Shown here piece after piece: positions 51,665-64,000 of a stretch of DNA of 64,000 nucleotides. The DNA comes from Rotaria sp. Silwood1. Its lineage: Eukaryota; Rotifera; Eurotatoria; Philodinida; Philodinidae. Position 1 is the first letter of the stretch. Every line of letters begins with the position of its first letter. The notes under the pieces were generated by a model. That model was not told where the DNA came from. It searched no databases and saw only the letters and a list, made by a program, of their open reading frames with translations. The translations under genes and the position numbers were made by a program. Location of the stretch: NCBI GenBank assembly GCA_905250075.1, contig CAJNOP010000015.1, forward strand, positions 1,268,776-1,332,775, in the 5' to 3' direction.

Positions 51665-53686
51665 ATGAACTCAAATTATAACGATTTCAGTGGTCATCAA
51701 GCATCATCAATGGTCGAGCTCGACTTGCTAAATGAGTGTGTCTGCATCACAGACAACACCAAAAATGACAAAGTGAGCCAACTTACCATTTCTCAATCTT
51801 CGACATCACTACAAAATGGTAAAGTGAACCCAGTCACCGTTTCTCCGTCGTCGACACCAGTCAAAAATGGCAAAGTGAGTCCGCTTATGATTTCTTTGTC
51901 GTCGACATCTCTCAAAAATGGCAAAGCCAATCCGCTCAACATTCTTCAGTCTTCGATAAAACTCAAAAATGGCACAGTGCGCCGGTTCACTGTTTCTCCA
52001 CCATTCACACTAGTCATAAATGGTAAAACGAGCTCACCGATTGTTTCTCCACAGTTGACACCAATCGAAAACGGCAAGACAAGTCCGCTCACCATTTCTC
52101 CACCGTCGACATCTCTCAAAAATGGTAAAGCAAACTCGCTCACTAGTTTACAATCTTCGATAAAACGTAAAAATGACAAAGTGAGTCCGCTCACTGTTAC
52201 TCCACCGTCCACACCAATCGAAAATGGTAAGGCAAGCCTACTTACTGTTCTTCCGCCATTGATACCAATCGAAGGTGCTTCTACGCCTACATCAACAGAT
52301 TTGCAAACACAGCTACCACCGGCAATCGAAGAAATCTCTATCTATAATGTAAGAAGTCCATTGAGGCGTAACATTATACTTGCGGCTCTGGCGATAATCG
52401 CTTTTCTACTGCCTTTTTGCGATACTATATATCTGCCTGTCCTCAATATCGTCATGGAAGATTTGAAAACGTCTGATACGCTCGTGGCACTCAGTATATC
52501 GATCTACTTGTTCATGAGTGGTATTTGCAGTCTCTTTTGGGGATGTGTATCAGATCGATTTGGTCGAAAACTTACGACGATTACATCGCTCGTTGTCTTT
52601 GTGATAGCATCAATAATCTGCGTATTTGCTCATCATATAGCTGTTCTCATCGTGTTTCGTGCTATAGAAGGTGGAGCCGTATCAGCAACCTTGGTAGTCG
52701 GTCAAGCCTTAGTGGCCGATATCTATCCTGAGGAAGGACGAGGGTTAGCAGAAGCATTCTTTTTCGTGCCCTTCAACGTTGGTCCTGTTATTGGTCCTTT
52801 GATCGGAGGCCCGTTATCACATGCGTTTGGTTGGCATAGTACTTTTGTGTTTTTATCAATCTTTGGGTTTTGTGTCCTCGTCATAATGTTTGTCATAGTA
52901 CCTGAAACTCATCAGTACTTTGTCAAAGAACGCTTCCACAAAGAAAACCCTAACAAACGCATAATCGACGCTGAACCCAACGAGCTAATGCCATTTCAAA
53001 AACCTTGGAAACCACTAGTCTATCTAACTGACTTGACAATAGTTCCTTACATTGCCGTGATGACGACGACCTTTGCCACTCTATATACCAGTTTAGTGTT
53101 ATTTTCTACTTATCTTAGCAACAACCCGTATAGCTACACAGAAACCATTATTGGTGTACTCTTCGTACCGTGTGGAGTAGCCATGTTCACAACCAGTATC
53201 ACTAGTGGATGGTTGTCGGACAAAGCTAGTAAATATTATGGCCATGAAAGATGTCCTGAAGGACGTCTAGTACCAGCTCTAGCTTTATCGACTCTTCATC
53301 CAATTGGATTGGCTATTTATGGATGGACATTCCACTACAAGGTTCATCTGATTGGACCAATGATTGGCATTATTTTGATTAGCATTGGCCAAGCGGTTCT
53401 TGAACCAAGTGTGGCAGCTTACTTGACAGCCAAGAAACAGAACGAAGCAGGAGCAGTATCAGCCGCCAATACTCTTCTCAATTTCTGTGCAGCAGGCGTT
53501 ATTGTATCTATTGCAGTTCCTCTTGAGAATGCAATGCATACGGGGCCCTACTTTTCTCTCATGTGTGGCATTAATGTAGTCTCTATAGGGCTGGCCAGTA
53601 TAATAGTTTACAAAAGTATAAGGCAAGCAAGTCATGTTACTGAACAGCAAAATGGTCCGACACTTGAGTTGGAAAATAGCAAATGA
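51665..53686 (+). CDS. MFS transporter, DHA1-like, single exon
   Basis: A 673-residue major facilitator, probably a proton-coupled drug/metabolite antiporter at a membrane. After a long hydrophilic N-terminus (about 1-230, ten 17-residue repeats) come about 12 hydrophobic helices. The first is IILAALAIIAFLLPFCDTIY. Motif A is GCVSDRFGRKLTTI (about 293-306), and FRAIEGGAVSATLV follows. A motif-C-like segment is FNVGPVIGPLIGGPLSHAFG (about 371-390). Another charged loop is SGWLSDKASKYYGHERCPEG. The sequence style (ALSISIYLFMSG, DIYPEEGRG) recalls fungal DHA1 transporters. It is intronless, while every other intact protein gene here is split. A TTTATTTATAG acceptor-like sequence ends exactly at the ATG. 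Substrate unknown. Confidence 0.92.
   Translation: MNSNYNDFSGHQASSMVELDLLNECVCITDNTKNDKVSQLTISQSSTSLQNGKVNPVTVSPSSTPVKNGKVSPLMISLSSTSLKNGKANPLNILQSSIKLKNGTVRRFTVSPPFTLVINGKTSSPIVSPQLTPIENGKTSPLTISPPSTSLKNGKANSLTSLQSSIKRKNDKVSPLTVTPPSTPIENGKASLLTVLPPLIPIEGASTPTSTDLQTQLPPAIEEISIYNVRSPLRRNIILAALAIIAFLLPFCDTIYLPVLNIVMEDLKTSDTLVALSISIYLFMSGICSLFWGCVSDRFGRKLTTITSLVVFVIASIICVFAHHIAVLIVFRAIEGGAVSATLVVGQALVADIYPEEGRGLAEAFFFVPFNVGPVIGPLIGGPLSHAFGWHSTFVFLSIFGFCVLVIMFVIVPETHQYFVKERFHKENPNKRIIDAEPNELMPFQKPWKPLVYLTDLTIVPYIAVMTTTFATLYTSLVLFSTYLSNNPYSYTETIIGVLFVPCGVAMFTTSITSGWLSDKASKYYGHERCPEGRLVPALALSTLHPIGLAIYGWTFHYKVHLIGPMIGIILISIGQAVLEPSVAAYLTAKKQNEAGAVSAANTLLNFCAAGVIVSIAVPLENAMHTGPYFSLMCGINVVSIGLASIIVYKSIRQASHVTEQQNGPTLELENSK
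51764..52273 (+). repeat. ten 51-bp coding repeats in the MFS N-terminus
   Basis: Residues 34-203 are ten units of exactly 17 residues with consensus NGKVSPLTISPSSTSLK. Units 3-4 match 7-8 best, and 5-6 pair with 9-10, so a higher-order four-unit (204-bp) duplication is superimposed. The frame is preserved throughout. The repeats are Ser/Thr/Pro/Lys-rich and probably disordered and cytosolic. Confidence 0.92.
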
Positions 53687-54919
53687 AAGGACATCATCAG
53701 CAATGAATGGTTTCGTCGTTCCAAATAGGATATGTATCCCGGAGCAAAAGTCTCTTTCTCTCCTTTTTTAAAAATTTTTAATATTTTTTTTTTCTTTTTA
53801 TAATGGTGTAACTTATTTCAAAATATAAGCTTTTCATATGCCGATGTTGATATTTTTGATCGATTTTCTCATGAGTCTTTTCTCTCAACTATCGAACACC
53901 CACTGGTTTATGTTCGGTATGCCTATAGTCTTCTGTCACTATCACCAAATATCGCTGATATAGCGCAAACTATATCCAATGGTTCACAGACGGTTTTTGT
54001 TCGGTTTGAATTACATGAAAAATAACTACACATAATAATCCTATTTCATATTTTATTTTATATTTTTAAAAATTCGTAAATCGAGGGTGCAAGAGTGGAA
54101 ATATTTTGAATGAATGTGAATATATTTGATTTTCATGAAAGCTACTTAATTCTTATGTTTGTATGTACCTCTCCTAGTATTGTCTGATGTTCTGTTTAAA
54201 AAATCCTTCAATAATTTTTTTTCTAATCAAAACGAATTGTTTTAATTAAAGAATTTAACTCTGATAATATTGTTGAACAAGTTTGATACAAATTCTATGA
54301 AACGATGTGTTGAGAATGAACAACGGCATAGCTTTGACAATTGATATAGTGTTTCTTTTGCAACAATATTATCGAACTTTAATATGTTTATAATTTCATT
54401 TTTTTTCTGAAGTGATACAGTATTCTTTTCTATAACAGATCGTTTATCTATAATCTGTTGTCGCAAATTAACTAGAACTCATTTATAACGCTAAATTTCA
54501 CAACATACTGAACGAAAAAAAAATTCTGATGTGAATTAAATCGAACAGAAACCGCTAGTAAGCCAACAATCAACTGGCGGTAGTTAGATATCTAAACGCT
54601 CGGCTATCTTTTGGCTGCCATTAGACCTAGGTATACTAGTGACAGGTCGAACAAATGTGCAACATGGGCTTACTCTATAGAAACATTTTTATAGTATCTA
54701 CCATACCATGTCTTAAATATTACGTGAAATTTTTGTTATAATATGGTCTAGAGCACCAGTGATTAAGAAATATAAAGCAATGAAAAGGCTGTTTTATATA
54801 AAATATAATAGTTTGCATGTATATTAACAAGAATAAAACTGGTTTTTCTTTGTATTGCTGTTTTTGCCATTAATTCGTTTCTCGGATGAAAAAAATGCAT
54901 CATGTCTTTATATATATTT
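53687..54919. other. intergenic between convergent MFS and phosphorylase genes
   Basis: Holds the 3'UTRs of two convergent genes. A T-rich tract is at about 53,780-53,798. A 74-codon frame at 54242-54466 (minus) has no recognisable motif. Confidence 0.45.
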
Positions 54920-57900
54920 TCAATAATCTTCACGTTGACGATGTGATTGAATCATTTCAATTTTTTCTATTTCATGTTTAATGCCTGGTCGACCATGATG
55001 AGGTTCTGGTAATTTTTTCATTGATGGTTTCACATTCCAAATGTCTTTGGCATACTCTCTAATTGCCCGATCCGATGAAAATTTTCCTGCTGCTGCTATA
55101 TTTAAAAGACACTTTTTTGTCCATTCAATTCGATTCTAAATCAAAATTAAGAAATAAAGAAAAACAAAGCTTAAAGTTTTTTTTGTTATACTTTGTAAAG
55201 TTGTTCAACACGTTCTTGTGCTTTCACATATTCTGCATAATCTGCAAGCAACATATAACTATAATATAGAATACGAAATATTTTGTTTGAAAGAAGTTTT
55301 TTAACCAACCGATCATTTGATTCAAGTAAACCTTTAATAATATCAGCGAATAGATTTGGATCTTCAGGTGAAAAAAATCCATCTCGTATTTGATCCAATG
55401 CTCGTTTTAATTCCGGTTCACGCTCATAATATTCCTTTGAATTGTATCTATATTTTTTTTTATAAATTCAATTTGAAATGAAATATGATATATACAATGA
55501 TTTTCGAAATTATTCAACGAAGTTCTTTCTCAATTTTTTTCCACTATCTTAAATGCTAAAAAAATTCCAATTGATGATTCGAATAGAGAAAATTTATATG
55601 AAAAGAAACATTATCAATGAATTCCTAAAGATGAAATCTTCAGAAAACCAAAACTTAAGTTTTCAGTGTCGAGAACACGAGGCTATCACTTTGTTTACAC
55701 TAAGTAAAAAGATGGAACAGATTATTTTCTACAAAATGAGACATCTGCGAGTTTTCTATGATATTTTGAAGGGATATCTACAAATGACTTTTCCATAGTA
55801 CAAGATCATACATATCATTGCTGTATTTCAGGTAGAAAACTTTATTGTTTTACATAGTCTGAACAAAATAAAAATTCTGCATTCTGAATAATGACAAACT
55901 TGAATTTTCATCATGTGAAAACTTCAACTTTAGGTACTCACTAATCATTTTTCTTTTCGTATATTTTTTGTTATAAGTTTTAAGACAGTAAAAAAAAAAT
56001 TGAAAAATAAACATTGTTGAACAATTATGAGCGTCAATATTTATATTAATAAATATTTCTTTTACCCTTTTTCACGTAATGCATCAACGTCTTCAACTGT
56101 CATACCAAATATAAATATATTATCACGTCCAACTTCTTCATCTATTTCAACATTTGCACCATCATATGTACCAATAGTTAATGCTCCATTAAGCATCATT
56201 TTCATATTACCTGTACCTGATGCTTCCAAACCAGCTAATGATATTTGTTCAGATAAATCAACAGCTGGGATGATTTTTTCAGCTTACAAATAAAAAATAT
56301 AAATTTTTTTTGTTGTAGGGCTCGAATTAAAGTTTTTGAGGTATAATAAATGGATCATATTCAAAGAAGATTAGCAAATGTTTTTTATTAAACATCAGAT
56401 AATGGTATTAACCTCAACCGTAAGTTAGTAAAACATAATCATGATTGGAATGATCAATTTACAAAAGTTTTGTGTAAATCTCTAAAATTGATCAAATGAT
56501 ATTCCATTGTCGCAGACTTTTCGAGTGTAACATTGAACTTTATGTGAAAGACGAACCATAAGGGATATTGAAATAAAAGATAAGATTTTTGGATATAAAA
56601 TAGACTGTGAGAGAGACTTCGTATCTGAAAATGCAACTTGGTACGTATTTTAACAGATTAATTAAAAGAGAAATTTGCCTAGAAAATCGAACAACGTATC
56701 GAATAAAATATTTGGTTTTGACTCAAACTGATTTGTTCAAACATATCTTTCTATTAATAACTGCCATCACTGAGTGACTACATTGTTCGAAACGTATCCA
56801 TAAGGTGCTATATTCAAACTTCGATACCACTACCCATTAAACGGGTCTAGATAATCATTTAATGATGTTTTGGCTCGAATTATTCATTCGATAGTATACT
56901 TTTGTAGCTAATTAATGTTTATAACAAGCTCAAACGACTGAGCACAAGAACTCTGCATTATGCTAATCTTCTGTCTGGTGCTAAACATAGTATTAGTTGT
57001 AGGAAAGATATCGGGCTCTAGAATCTGTCACTAAGCAACACGCTACAATTCAAGGTAGTCGAAAGGTAGGCATACTCTTCTGTTCTATCTTTCTACTAAT
57101 AAGAGAAGTTATTTTGTGTTTCACATTTTTGTCACATAAAGAATGCGCTAAAAGCTTGTCATTACTACATACATACCAAGACTAACACGATAGTTTTCAA
57201 GAAAAATAACTTTAAGTCGATCACCAACTGCTGGATCGTTACTAACTGTACGTGCAACATTACAAATTAGTTTGATAACTAACACAAAAACAAAGCAGAA
57301 AACAAATTATTTGTCAAGATCTGTTTTATTTTAATTTACTTAGTTTTGCAGTTTGATAACCAGGTGCTGCCTGCAAAAAAAAACACACGAATCACTTTTT
57401 ATTTATAAAAACTCGGTTCATATTATTTTTTTCTAACCTTTCCACCAAAAATAACTGTACGTGGTACAATGTCAATCTTTGGATTATCTTTAATACGATT
57501 ATATAATGTAATAACATGAAGACAATTTAATAATTGTCGTTTATATTCATGAATACGTTTTACTTGTACATCAAACATTGTATCTGGATTAACTGTTATC
57601 TTAAAATCCTTTTCAAGTACTTTAATTAAACGTTTTTTATTTTCCTACAAAATATTTAAATTCTTTGCTTGTTGAAATATTTCAATAGAAAAAAAAAAAA
57701 ATAAACGTACAAGTTTGACCTGTTGAAGATCACGAATAAATTGTTCATCATCAATATGATCACGTAATTTTGCTAATTTTGATAAATCTGTAATCCAATC
57801 ATCACCAATTTTACTTGTAATAAGTTCAGACAAATTTGGATTACATGAAAGTAACCAACGGCGTGGCGTTATACCATTTGTTTTATTTTGAAATTTTTCT

Positions 57901-60900
57901 GGATTAAGTTCATAAAAATCCTTGAATCTAATTATAAAAAAATATTCGAAGACACAATGACTTGATATCAAATAAAGGAAAATATATTTACATTGTAGAT
58001 TTAAGTAAATTACTATGTAATTGAGCTACACCATTAACTACATGTGAGCCGACTACAGATAAATAACCCATGTTGACTACCTGGAATGAATAAAATAAGG
58101 AAATAGAGATTAGGTGTTTCTTTCAGGATGAGTGTGGTCGAGTTTTGTCGTGCAATATCTTCTTTGCTGACATCTCATTGAGTTTTTAGGAATATCCATA
58201 GGAGACTGCCTATGGATATAGAGACTGATAAAAAAACTCGACCTCTGTCAATATGAGTTAGTTCAGGATTCATATCTAAATCTTTTGAAAATCAAATGAA
58301 AACGTACGAGAATTCATAGTGTCTGTAAAACTTGTATCAAGTATTAACTTACAATTCTTACAAGATCTTGTATGGTCTTTCAAAAAGACCTTGTAGGATC
58401 GTATAGATAATATGATGTTGCAAAAATCGTATGCCAAACCTTGATGAAAGAGATCATGATTTCGTTTAATATTCAAGATCTTACTTTTAATCTTTTTTTC
58501 AATCTAGGAATAACTCTAGTCTATTTCGAATTAGTTGTAGATAATACGATGAAGATCGACAACCTTTATTAGATTTTGACCGAGATTAATGTAGCTTGAC
58601 TATAAAATAATCTATTCCTCCAGTATATCTAACAAGAAGTTCTTGAATAAAAACAGAAAGATAATTAGAAAAAATTCTACGAATAGATCAGTTATTTGGA
58701 AGCTCTCTTCTACAATTTCTTAACCAGCTCTGAGTTCTTCATCATATAACTTGTAATCTTTAGTAAAAGTAATTTCGAGTTCTGTTCTCGAATACGTCAC
58801 TAAAACAGAAATATACTTCTTTACCGTATATGATAGCATAAGTACCGAATATTTTTCGAGAGAAAAGGTTTGATTGTGACTACAAAATTTTCGCTCTTCT
58901 CTTAATAGTTCCTAGTTGAAATATCGAATCATTATGATTTTTAATAGAGAAAAAGAAAGGAGAATTTGACATTTGTTTTTTCCTGTATACATTACAATTA
59001 ACATTTTCGTTTCATCACAAAACTGTAGTAACTGATAGATCTCAAGAAATATTATTAAAGTCTATTTATTTACAAGAAAAATATCTATATCATGTTTTAC
59101 ATAACAATCAGTCATTGACTCTGATAATACTTTTTACCTCAAAATATTGAAGGGTGTGAATGTGGATCTTCTGTTTTAATCGACACCCACATTCATTATT
59201 TATAAATGTGCATAGTGAATATGTTCATTTTGATCGGTTGAAATTATTATTTTTATTTAACTTTATCTAATCGATCAATTAGTATTTGAGATATTAAGTG
59301 TATTATCGATGAAAATACAGTTTTCTTTTATTTTTATAATTTCAACTTTTTGGAAGATTTATTCATTCTATATTTGGTATTTCATATTCTTACTTGTTGT
59401 TCATTATCAATGATTGACATACGTTTAACACGTTCTTCATCATTCGGCCATTTTTTTCTCACAAGCTAAAATATAAAAAAATCAGATATACCATTGCATT
59501 TATATATATTTTGTTTCGTATCATTTTAATGTTTTCTTACATTCAAATGATGTGAATTAATATCTGTAATAATGTCAAAATGTCGTGGTAAAAGATTTTC
59601 AAACATTTCAATTGGCCATCGTTCAAGTGCTTCAGGTAGTAGAGTATGATTAGTATAAGCAACAGTTTTTGTTGTTATATCAAATGCTTGATTCCATTCA
59701 AGATTTTCTTCATCAATTAATAAACGCATTAATTCAGCAATAGTTAAAGTTGGATGTGTATCATTCAATTGAATAGCTATTTTTTCAGGAAAATATGTAA
59801 AATCAATTTTTTTATTTCTATTCGAAAATAATTTTGAATTTTTAAAACGTCGAATAATATCTTGTAATGATGCTGATACTAAAAAGTATTCTTGTTTTAA
59901 ACGAAGAATTTTTCCTTTATCAAACTAAGATGAAAAATAAATAGATTAAATAAAGATTCAAAAAATAAATCTATTTACATTATCGTTTGGATATAATACT
60001 CGTGTAATATTTTCTGCTAAACTCTATAAGACAAAAAAAAACACGAATGAAAGAATTTTCAAATCAATCTTTTTCCTTTTCTTTACTTCTTCGGCAACAG
60101 CACGAATGTAATCACCGGCATTAAATAATTGAAAATTGAATTCTCCTCGAGCTTTTGCTGACCATAAACGTAAGGTATTAACTATATTATTATTATAACC
60201 AGGTATCTAAAAATCGAAATGTATTATAATAACATGCCTAGCATACCAACTCTTGCGTGTTTCTCTTGAATGCTTCGGAAATTCTTTTTACAGACTCTAT
60301 AATCATGATATAAATATCGTACTACTAAATTTTGTTTTAGTTCAATTTATTTTACACGGGGAAATGTAAAATTTTTTCAATATGATTTTCGATGCTATGA
60401 CCGAATTCAATTGTAGAAGAGAAAATATATTATAAATAGTGGAAAATTTGATATTTTAAAATTTATTCGAATGAATATTTAAACATAGCAATCAAAATTT
60501 ACTAAGCATTATTTGTAGGCTCAATTAAAATTAATAGTATTGGAAATCACAAATGTCTCATTTTGTATATAATTTCGCGTACTTCATAGCATGATCTCAT
60601 TATAATAACGAGGGTATCGGTAATCCTGAATTAGGTCGAAATTAAAAATGTCGACAGTTAGAAATGTCGAAAGTACAAAATGTGTGTGGGTATGGTTACA
60701 GTTGTTCCCTTTACACACCCACAATAAAAACATTATTGAAGATCGATAAACTATTATTTCAAAGAATACTTTACTTATCTTTTATTATTCTTTTTTCGAT
60801 AATCGACATTTGATTTAAATGAAGCTCTTTGGTATCTCAATTTTCAGAACAAGAAAATGTGCAGCAGCTTCTATCTCAGTTTTCGACATTTTTACTTTCG

Positions 60901-63681
60901 ACCAAACTCAAGATAATCGAGGGTACCATCTGAGATAATATCTCTTGCTTGAGATGACATCTCTCTTGTTTGGCTAAAATTTTTCGGAAACTCTAGTGAA
61001 TTCAAGAACTATCTATGGACAATGTTTTACGCCAAGATCCTTCTGTCTTTTTTTTGTTATAAATACAATGCCACAAATAAAAAACAGTGTAGCGGCCATA
61101 ACTTGAAAAGAATAGTGTAAAGCCCAACTTAATCACTGGAATCTGATCTCAAACGCGAGATATCACCTTAGGTAGTTCACTCGTAAACAGTAATTAGCGA
61201 TTCAATCAAGGAATTTCTCTTTGAAATGAACCTCTGCCAAATGATCATTTATCGATAAGTATTGGTGATAGATTATGTTTAGCATGCTTTTAGTATAGTT
61301 TCATTCTTACTGGTGAATCATATGGCATAGCATAAATGATTTCTGTATCAATCCATTTCTTTTTTCCATTTTCATCATGAACAATTTTACCATAGAATTG
61401 AATTGGCACATGATGTTCTGGTCGACCTATTTCCCATGGATTTGGAAATCTATAAAACTTATAATGCATTGAAAAGAACTAAACTTGTTGTTTGGTACTT
61501 TAACCAATTCTCTGGATATTCATCTTGATAACCATTTTTAATTCTTTGTGCAAATATACCTTAAAAAAAGACCATATTTTGGCAGAAAATCTTCTATTAA
61601 TCTTTACCATAATCATATCGCAGACCATAACCATATCCAGCAAGTCCTAATGTAGCCATGCTATCAAGAAAACAAGCAGCCAATCGTCCTAAAAATAGAT
61701 CATCACTCTATTGTTCCATTAAAATCATTGATCGACAAAGGGAGTTCCTATGCTTGATTTTCTAGACAGTTTAATATATAAGACTTTTCACTATAAATTC
61801 AATAACACATCAGAAAATACGAGGTTTGACAACGTGGTACACTTAAAGGGTAGTTAATATAAACAAACAGGATTGAGTAGGAACATCCGCAAGGTTTTCT
61901 AATAAATACTTGAGTATCATCCTCAACTTTCTATGTGTTCTATAAAATACGAAATATTTTTTAGGTGTTTTTTCTATGACATCTTTTTAATTTTGGTATG
62001 TGAAATCAATAAAAAAATTCAATACAAAAGATTCTTTCAGCAACGGACAGCAATCTGATCGGTGGAAAATATAATCATTCTACGCGGAAAAAAGCATTCA
62101 AATCAAAAATGCTATTTTGTGCATCATAAAAAATATCACAGTATTACGGGGTCAAGATAGCTATGCATCCTAAATAAATAAATAAATAAATATATATATA
62201 TATATACATAAATCAGCAGAAAAATGATCTCAACTAATAACAATAATGATCAAATAGAAGGAACGAATAAACCTCATTACAACGGGTTTTTACAGGCTAT
62301 TTTAAAAGTGTTAGTGGAATAATCAGCGGGGGAGCAGATTGTCTTTTCGTCACAGAAGGTACTTTGACTTTTCTCGTTTAATATTCTTCTTTTCTTTTAT
62401 TACACGAACAACGAAAAATGGAGTGAATGTTGAGTAATGAACTAAAACTATCTTGTTTTTCTTCATAATCGATAATAATCATTTTTTCATTACTCAGAAT
62501 CATTTTTCTATGAAGATTATCATTATTCTCATGAATTGTGATATTTTCGCTGATTAAACATATATAAAAAAAAGTTGTAAGCATTCTTGTATCCTTCAGA
62601 GTCATTATTTCATTATGGAAAATCATGTTTCATCGAACAAGTATCATTTGTCAGTATGACTATCAGCTTTTCTGGAATGAAAATGGTCTTCCGTAGAGTC
62701 ATGTATTGTACATGTGCGGAAGACATTCATCTTTGATCAGAGTGTCTTTTTTTCGCTTTAAATGCTAATTTTTGTCATTAGTACAAAATACTGTTGGTAT
62801 AGCAACCATTATATCGAACGATCTACCAACAATTATTGCCCGGTTTGAATCAGATGGATTATTATAAACTCTAACTCACCAAGACCGCCGTTTCCGAGTG
62901 CTCCATCTGGTTCGAGCTCTTCTAATTCTTCAATATTCAAACCCATTTGATAAAGAGCTTCATCAACAGTATTTTCAATCCCTAGATTAATCAAACAATT
63001 TGATAATGCCCGTCCCATATGAAATTCAAGAGATAAATAATAGACACGCTAAAAAAGAACAAATAAAGACTTAGTTTCAAGCTGAGTTAAAATGAAAACC
63101 TTTTCATCATTCTCAAAATGATATTGATTTGTACGAATCCATCTACCAACAAGATGATCGCGAACTAAAATAAGAAATAAGTAAAGAAAATGAATAATAA
63201 TTTATTTTGAACTAACCTGTATAAGCTATGGATGTATAATAGTCACGATCACCAGCTATATCCCGATCTTTAACAATAGTAAAATGTAAATGACGATTAA
63301 ATATCTTTTTGACTTCTTGAACATTTTCTAACTATAATAATAGATTGGTTAAGATCAACTAGAATTTTCAAATTTACCATTGGAATATCACGAATACTAA
63401 TTAGTTTAGGACCTGAATCTCTCGGTTTTGATGTCTTGCTAGTTACATTGCTTTCAGATGATGTCAATTTATCTGTTATTACAGATGAATTTTGTTCATT
63501 ACTTTTATCTTCTTTATCACCTCCAATACGGTCTTTAATACTTTCAGTAACAGTTGTTTGAATTGTTTTCAATGCTGATTTCTATCAGAAAATAAATTTA
63601 TATAAATAATTTCAATAGATCTTTTAATGAATTATTATCAATATAATATTTCATCAATAAAAAACTCACCGCTTGTTCCAT
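54920..63681 (-). CDS. PYG: glycogen phosphorylase
   Basis: PLP-dependent enzyme releasing glucose-1-phosphate from glycogen. Twenty-one exons in transcript order: 63681-63670, 63581-63378, 63331-63217, 63164-63100, 63048-62880, 61688-61608, 61559-61499, 61449-61311, 60206-60087, 60023-59979, 59924-59541, 59465-59394, 58080-57992, 57927-57711, 57644-57438, 57370-57340, 57278-57177, 56282-56066, 55447-55310, 55258-55192 and 55135-54920. All keep phase, giving 916 residues against about 842 in vertebrates; the excess is a charged N-terminal extension. Signatures: LISIRDIP (Ser matching the phosphorylase-kinase Ser14), [95 protein letters not shown] and the PLP-lysine segment EASGTGNMK. Exon 1 codes only four residues. 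Five introns exceed 0.6 kb. The 51-nt intron 55309-55259 has no in-frame stop. Confidence 0.96.
58192..58219. repeat. perfect 11-bp hairpin in a phosphorylase intron
   Basis: ATATCCATAGG and its exact complement CCTATGGATAT are separated by the 6-nt loop AGACTG, inside the 1.3-kb intron between phosphorylase exons 12 and 13. Imperfect outer pairing (GAGTTTT near 58,189 with AAAACTCG near 58,236) extends it. It may be the tip of a small foldback element. Confidence 0.6.
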
Positions 63682-64000
63682 GTTGAGTTATTTTTTTATT
63701 AAAGAGCGTATTAGCAAATAAGTCACAGGGTTTATTTACGCGTACTACAGTGAGTACGAAAAAAGATGAAAAAAGAACGCGATTGTGCTCTCCCTCTCTT
63801 CTCTTGTTATTAACGGTAGTAACACTCTGTATAGCCAAGAACGAACAGATAAAATAAACCAGGCAAGTAACGCAAAGAACGTTAAAGAGAAGAATTGAAA
63901 GAACAATACCATAAAAACAGTCTCATGTGAACATGTTAAATATAGAACGAAACAAAAAATCACGTGTCGTTCTTTTTTAATCGATAGTTATGATAAAATC
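63682..64000 (-). other. upstream region of the phosphorylase gene
   Basis: 319 bp to the window edge, containing the presumed phosphorylase promoter and 5'UTR. A/T-rich with an AGAG-rich tract at about 63,790-63,805. No TATA box or splice acceptor could be assigned with confidence. Confidence 0.35.

Noticed and set aside
51946-52212. Minus-strand 88-codon repetitive frame
   Set aside because: Antisense reading of the 51-bp coding repeats of the MFS gene; the repeat length being a multiple of three keeps the antisense frame open.

Overview
The window looks like nuclear DNA from a small AT-rich metazoan, most likely a bdelloid rotifer. The genes are animal-type (RACK1, enolase, NDUFB5, glycogen phosphorylase). 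Coding exons are cut by many GT..AG introns of about 50-70 nt, and a minority of introns run to 0.5-2 kb. There is also an F-box exon plus one-repeat-per-exon LRR arrays, and a dense mix of small DNA transposons. The lineage is inferred from this style, not from a search.

Layout. 0.2-1.4 kb: RACK1 (+). 2.97-3.58 kb: two identical tRNA-His genes (-). 3.8-8.8 kb: two paralogous double-domain small heat-shock genes (-). The distal one is intact; the proximal one is a pseudogene that still has a heat-shock promoter. 11.5-12.1 kb: a small disordered-protein gene (-). 13.4-15.9 kb: a class I glutamine amidotransferase (+) with a 1.5-kb intron. 16.5-19.4 kb: NDUFB5 (+). 21.2-25.4 kb: enolase (+, 13 exons). 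27.4-28.0 kb: the 3' part of a TMEM272-like four-helix gene (-). 30.4-35.1 kb: two unrecognised Ser/Arg-rich genes (-), one with a foldback transposon in its intron.

36-51 kb is a gene-poor transposon graveyard. It holds two long-arm foldback elements, a decayed F-box/LRR gene, a ~120-bp tandem repeat and a 4.56-kb hAT transposon with a perfect 8-bp target duplication. The hAT element has itself been invaded three times: by a TTAA-flanked element in its intron, a hAT-type MITE, and a solo LTR. Further on lie a TIR element and an unidentified coding remnant.

51.7-53.7 kb: a single-exon MFS transporter (+) with ten 17-residue N-terminal repeats, a candidate for horizontal acquisition. 54.9-63.7 kb: glycogen phosphorylase (-, 21 exons), convergent with the MFS gene.

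The genes do not form one pathway. Enolase, phosphorylase and NDUFB5 are unlinked metabolic housekeeping genes, and the heat-shock pair is a local duplication. Exon coordinates come from reading splice signals and checking that the reading phase is kept across every junction; no transcript data were available.
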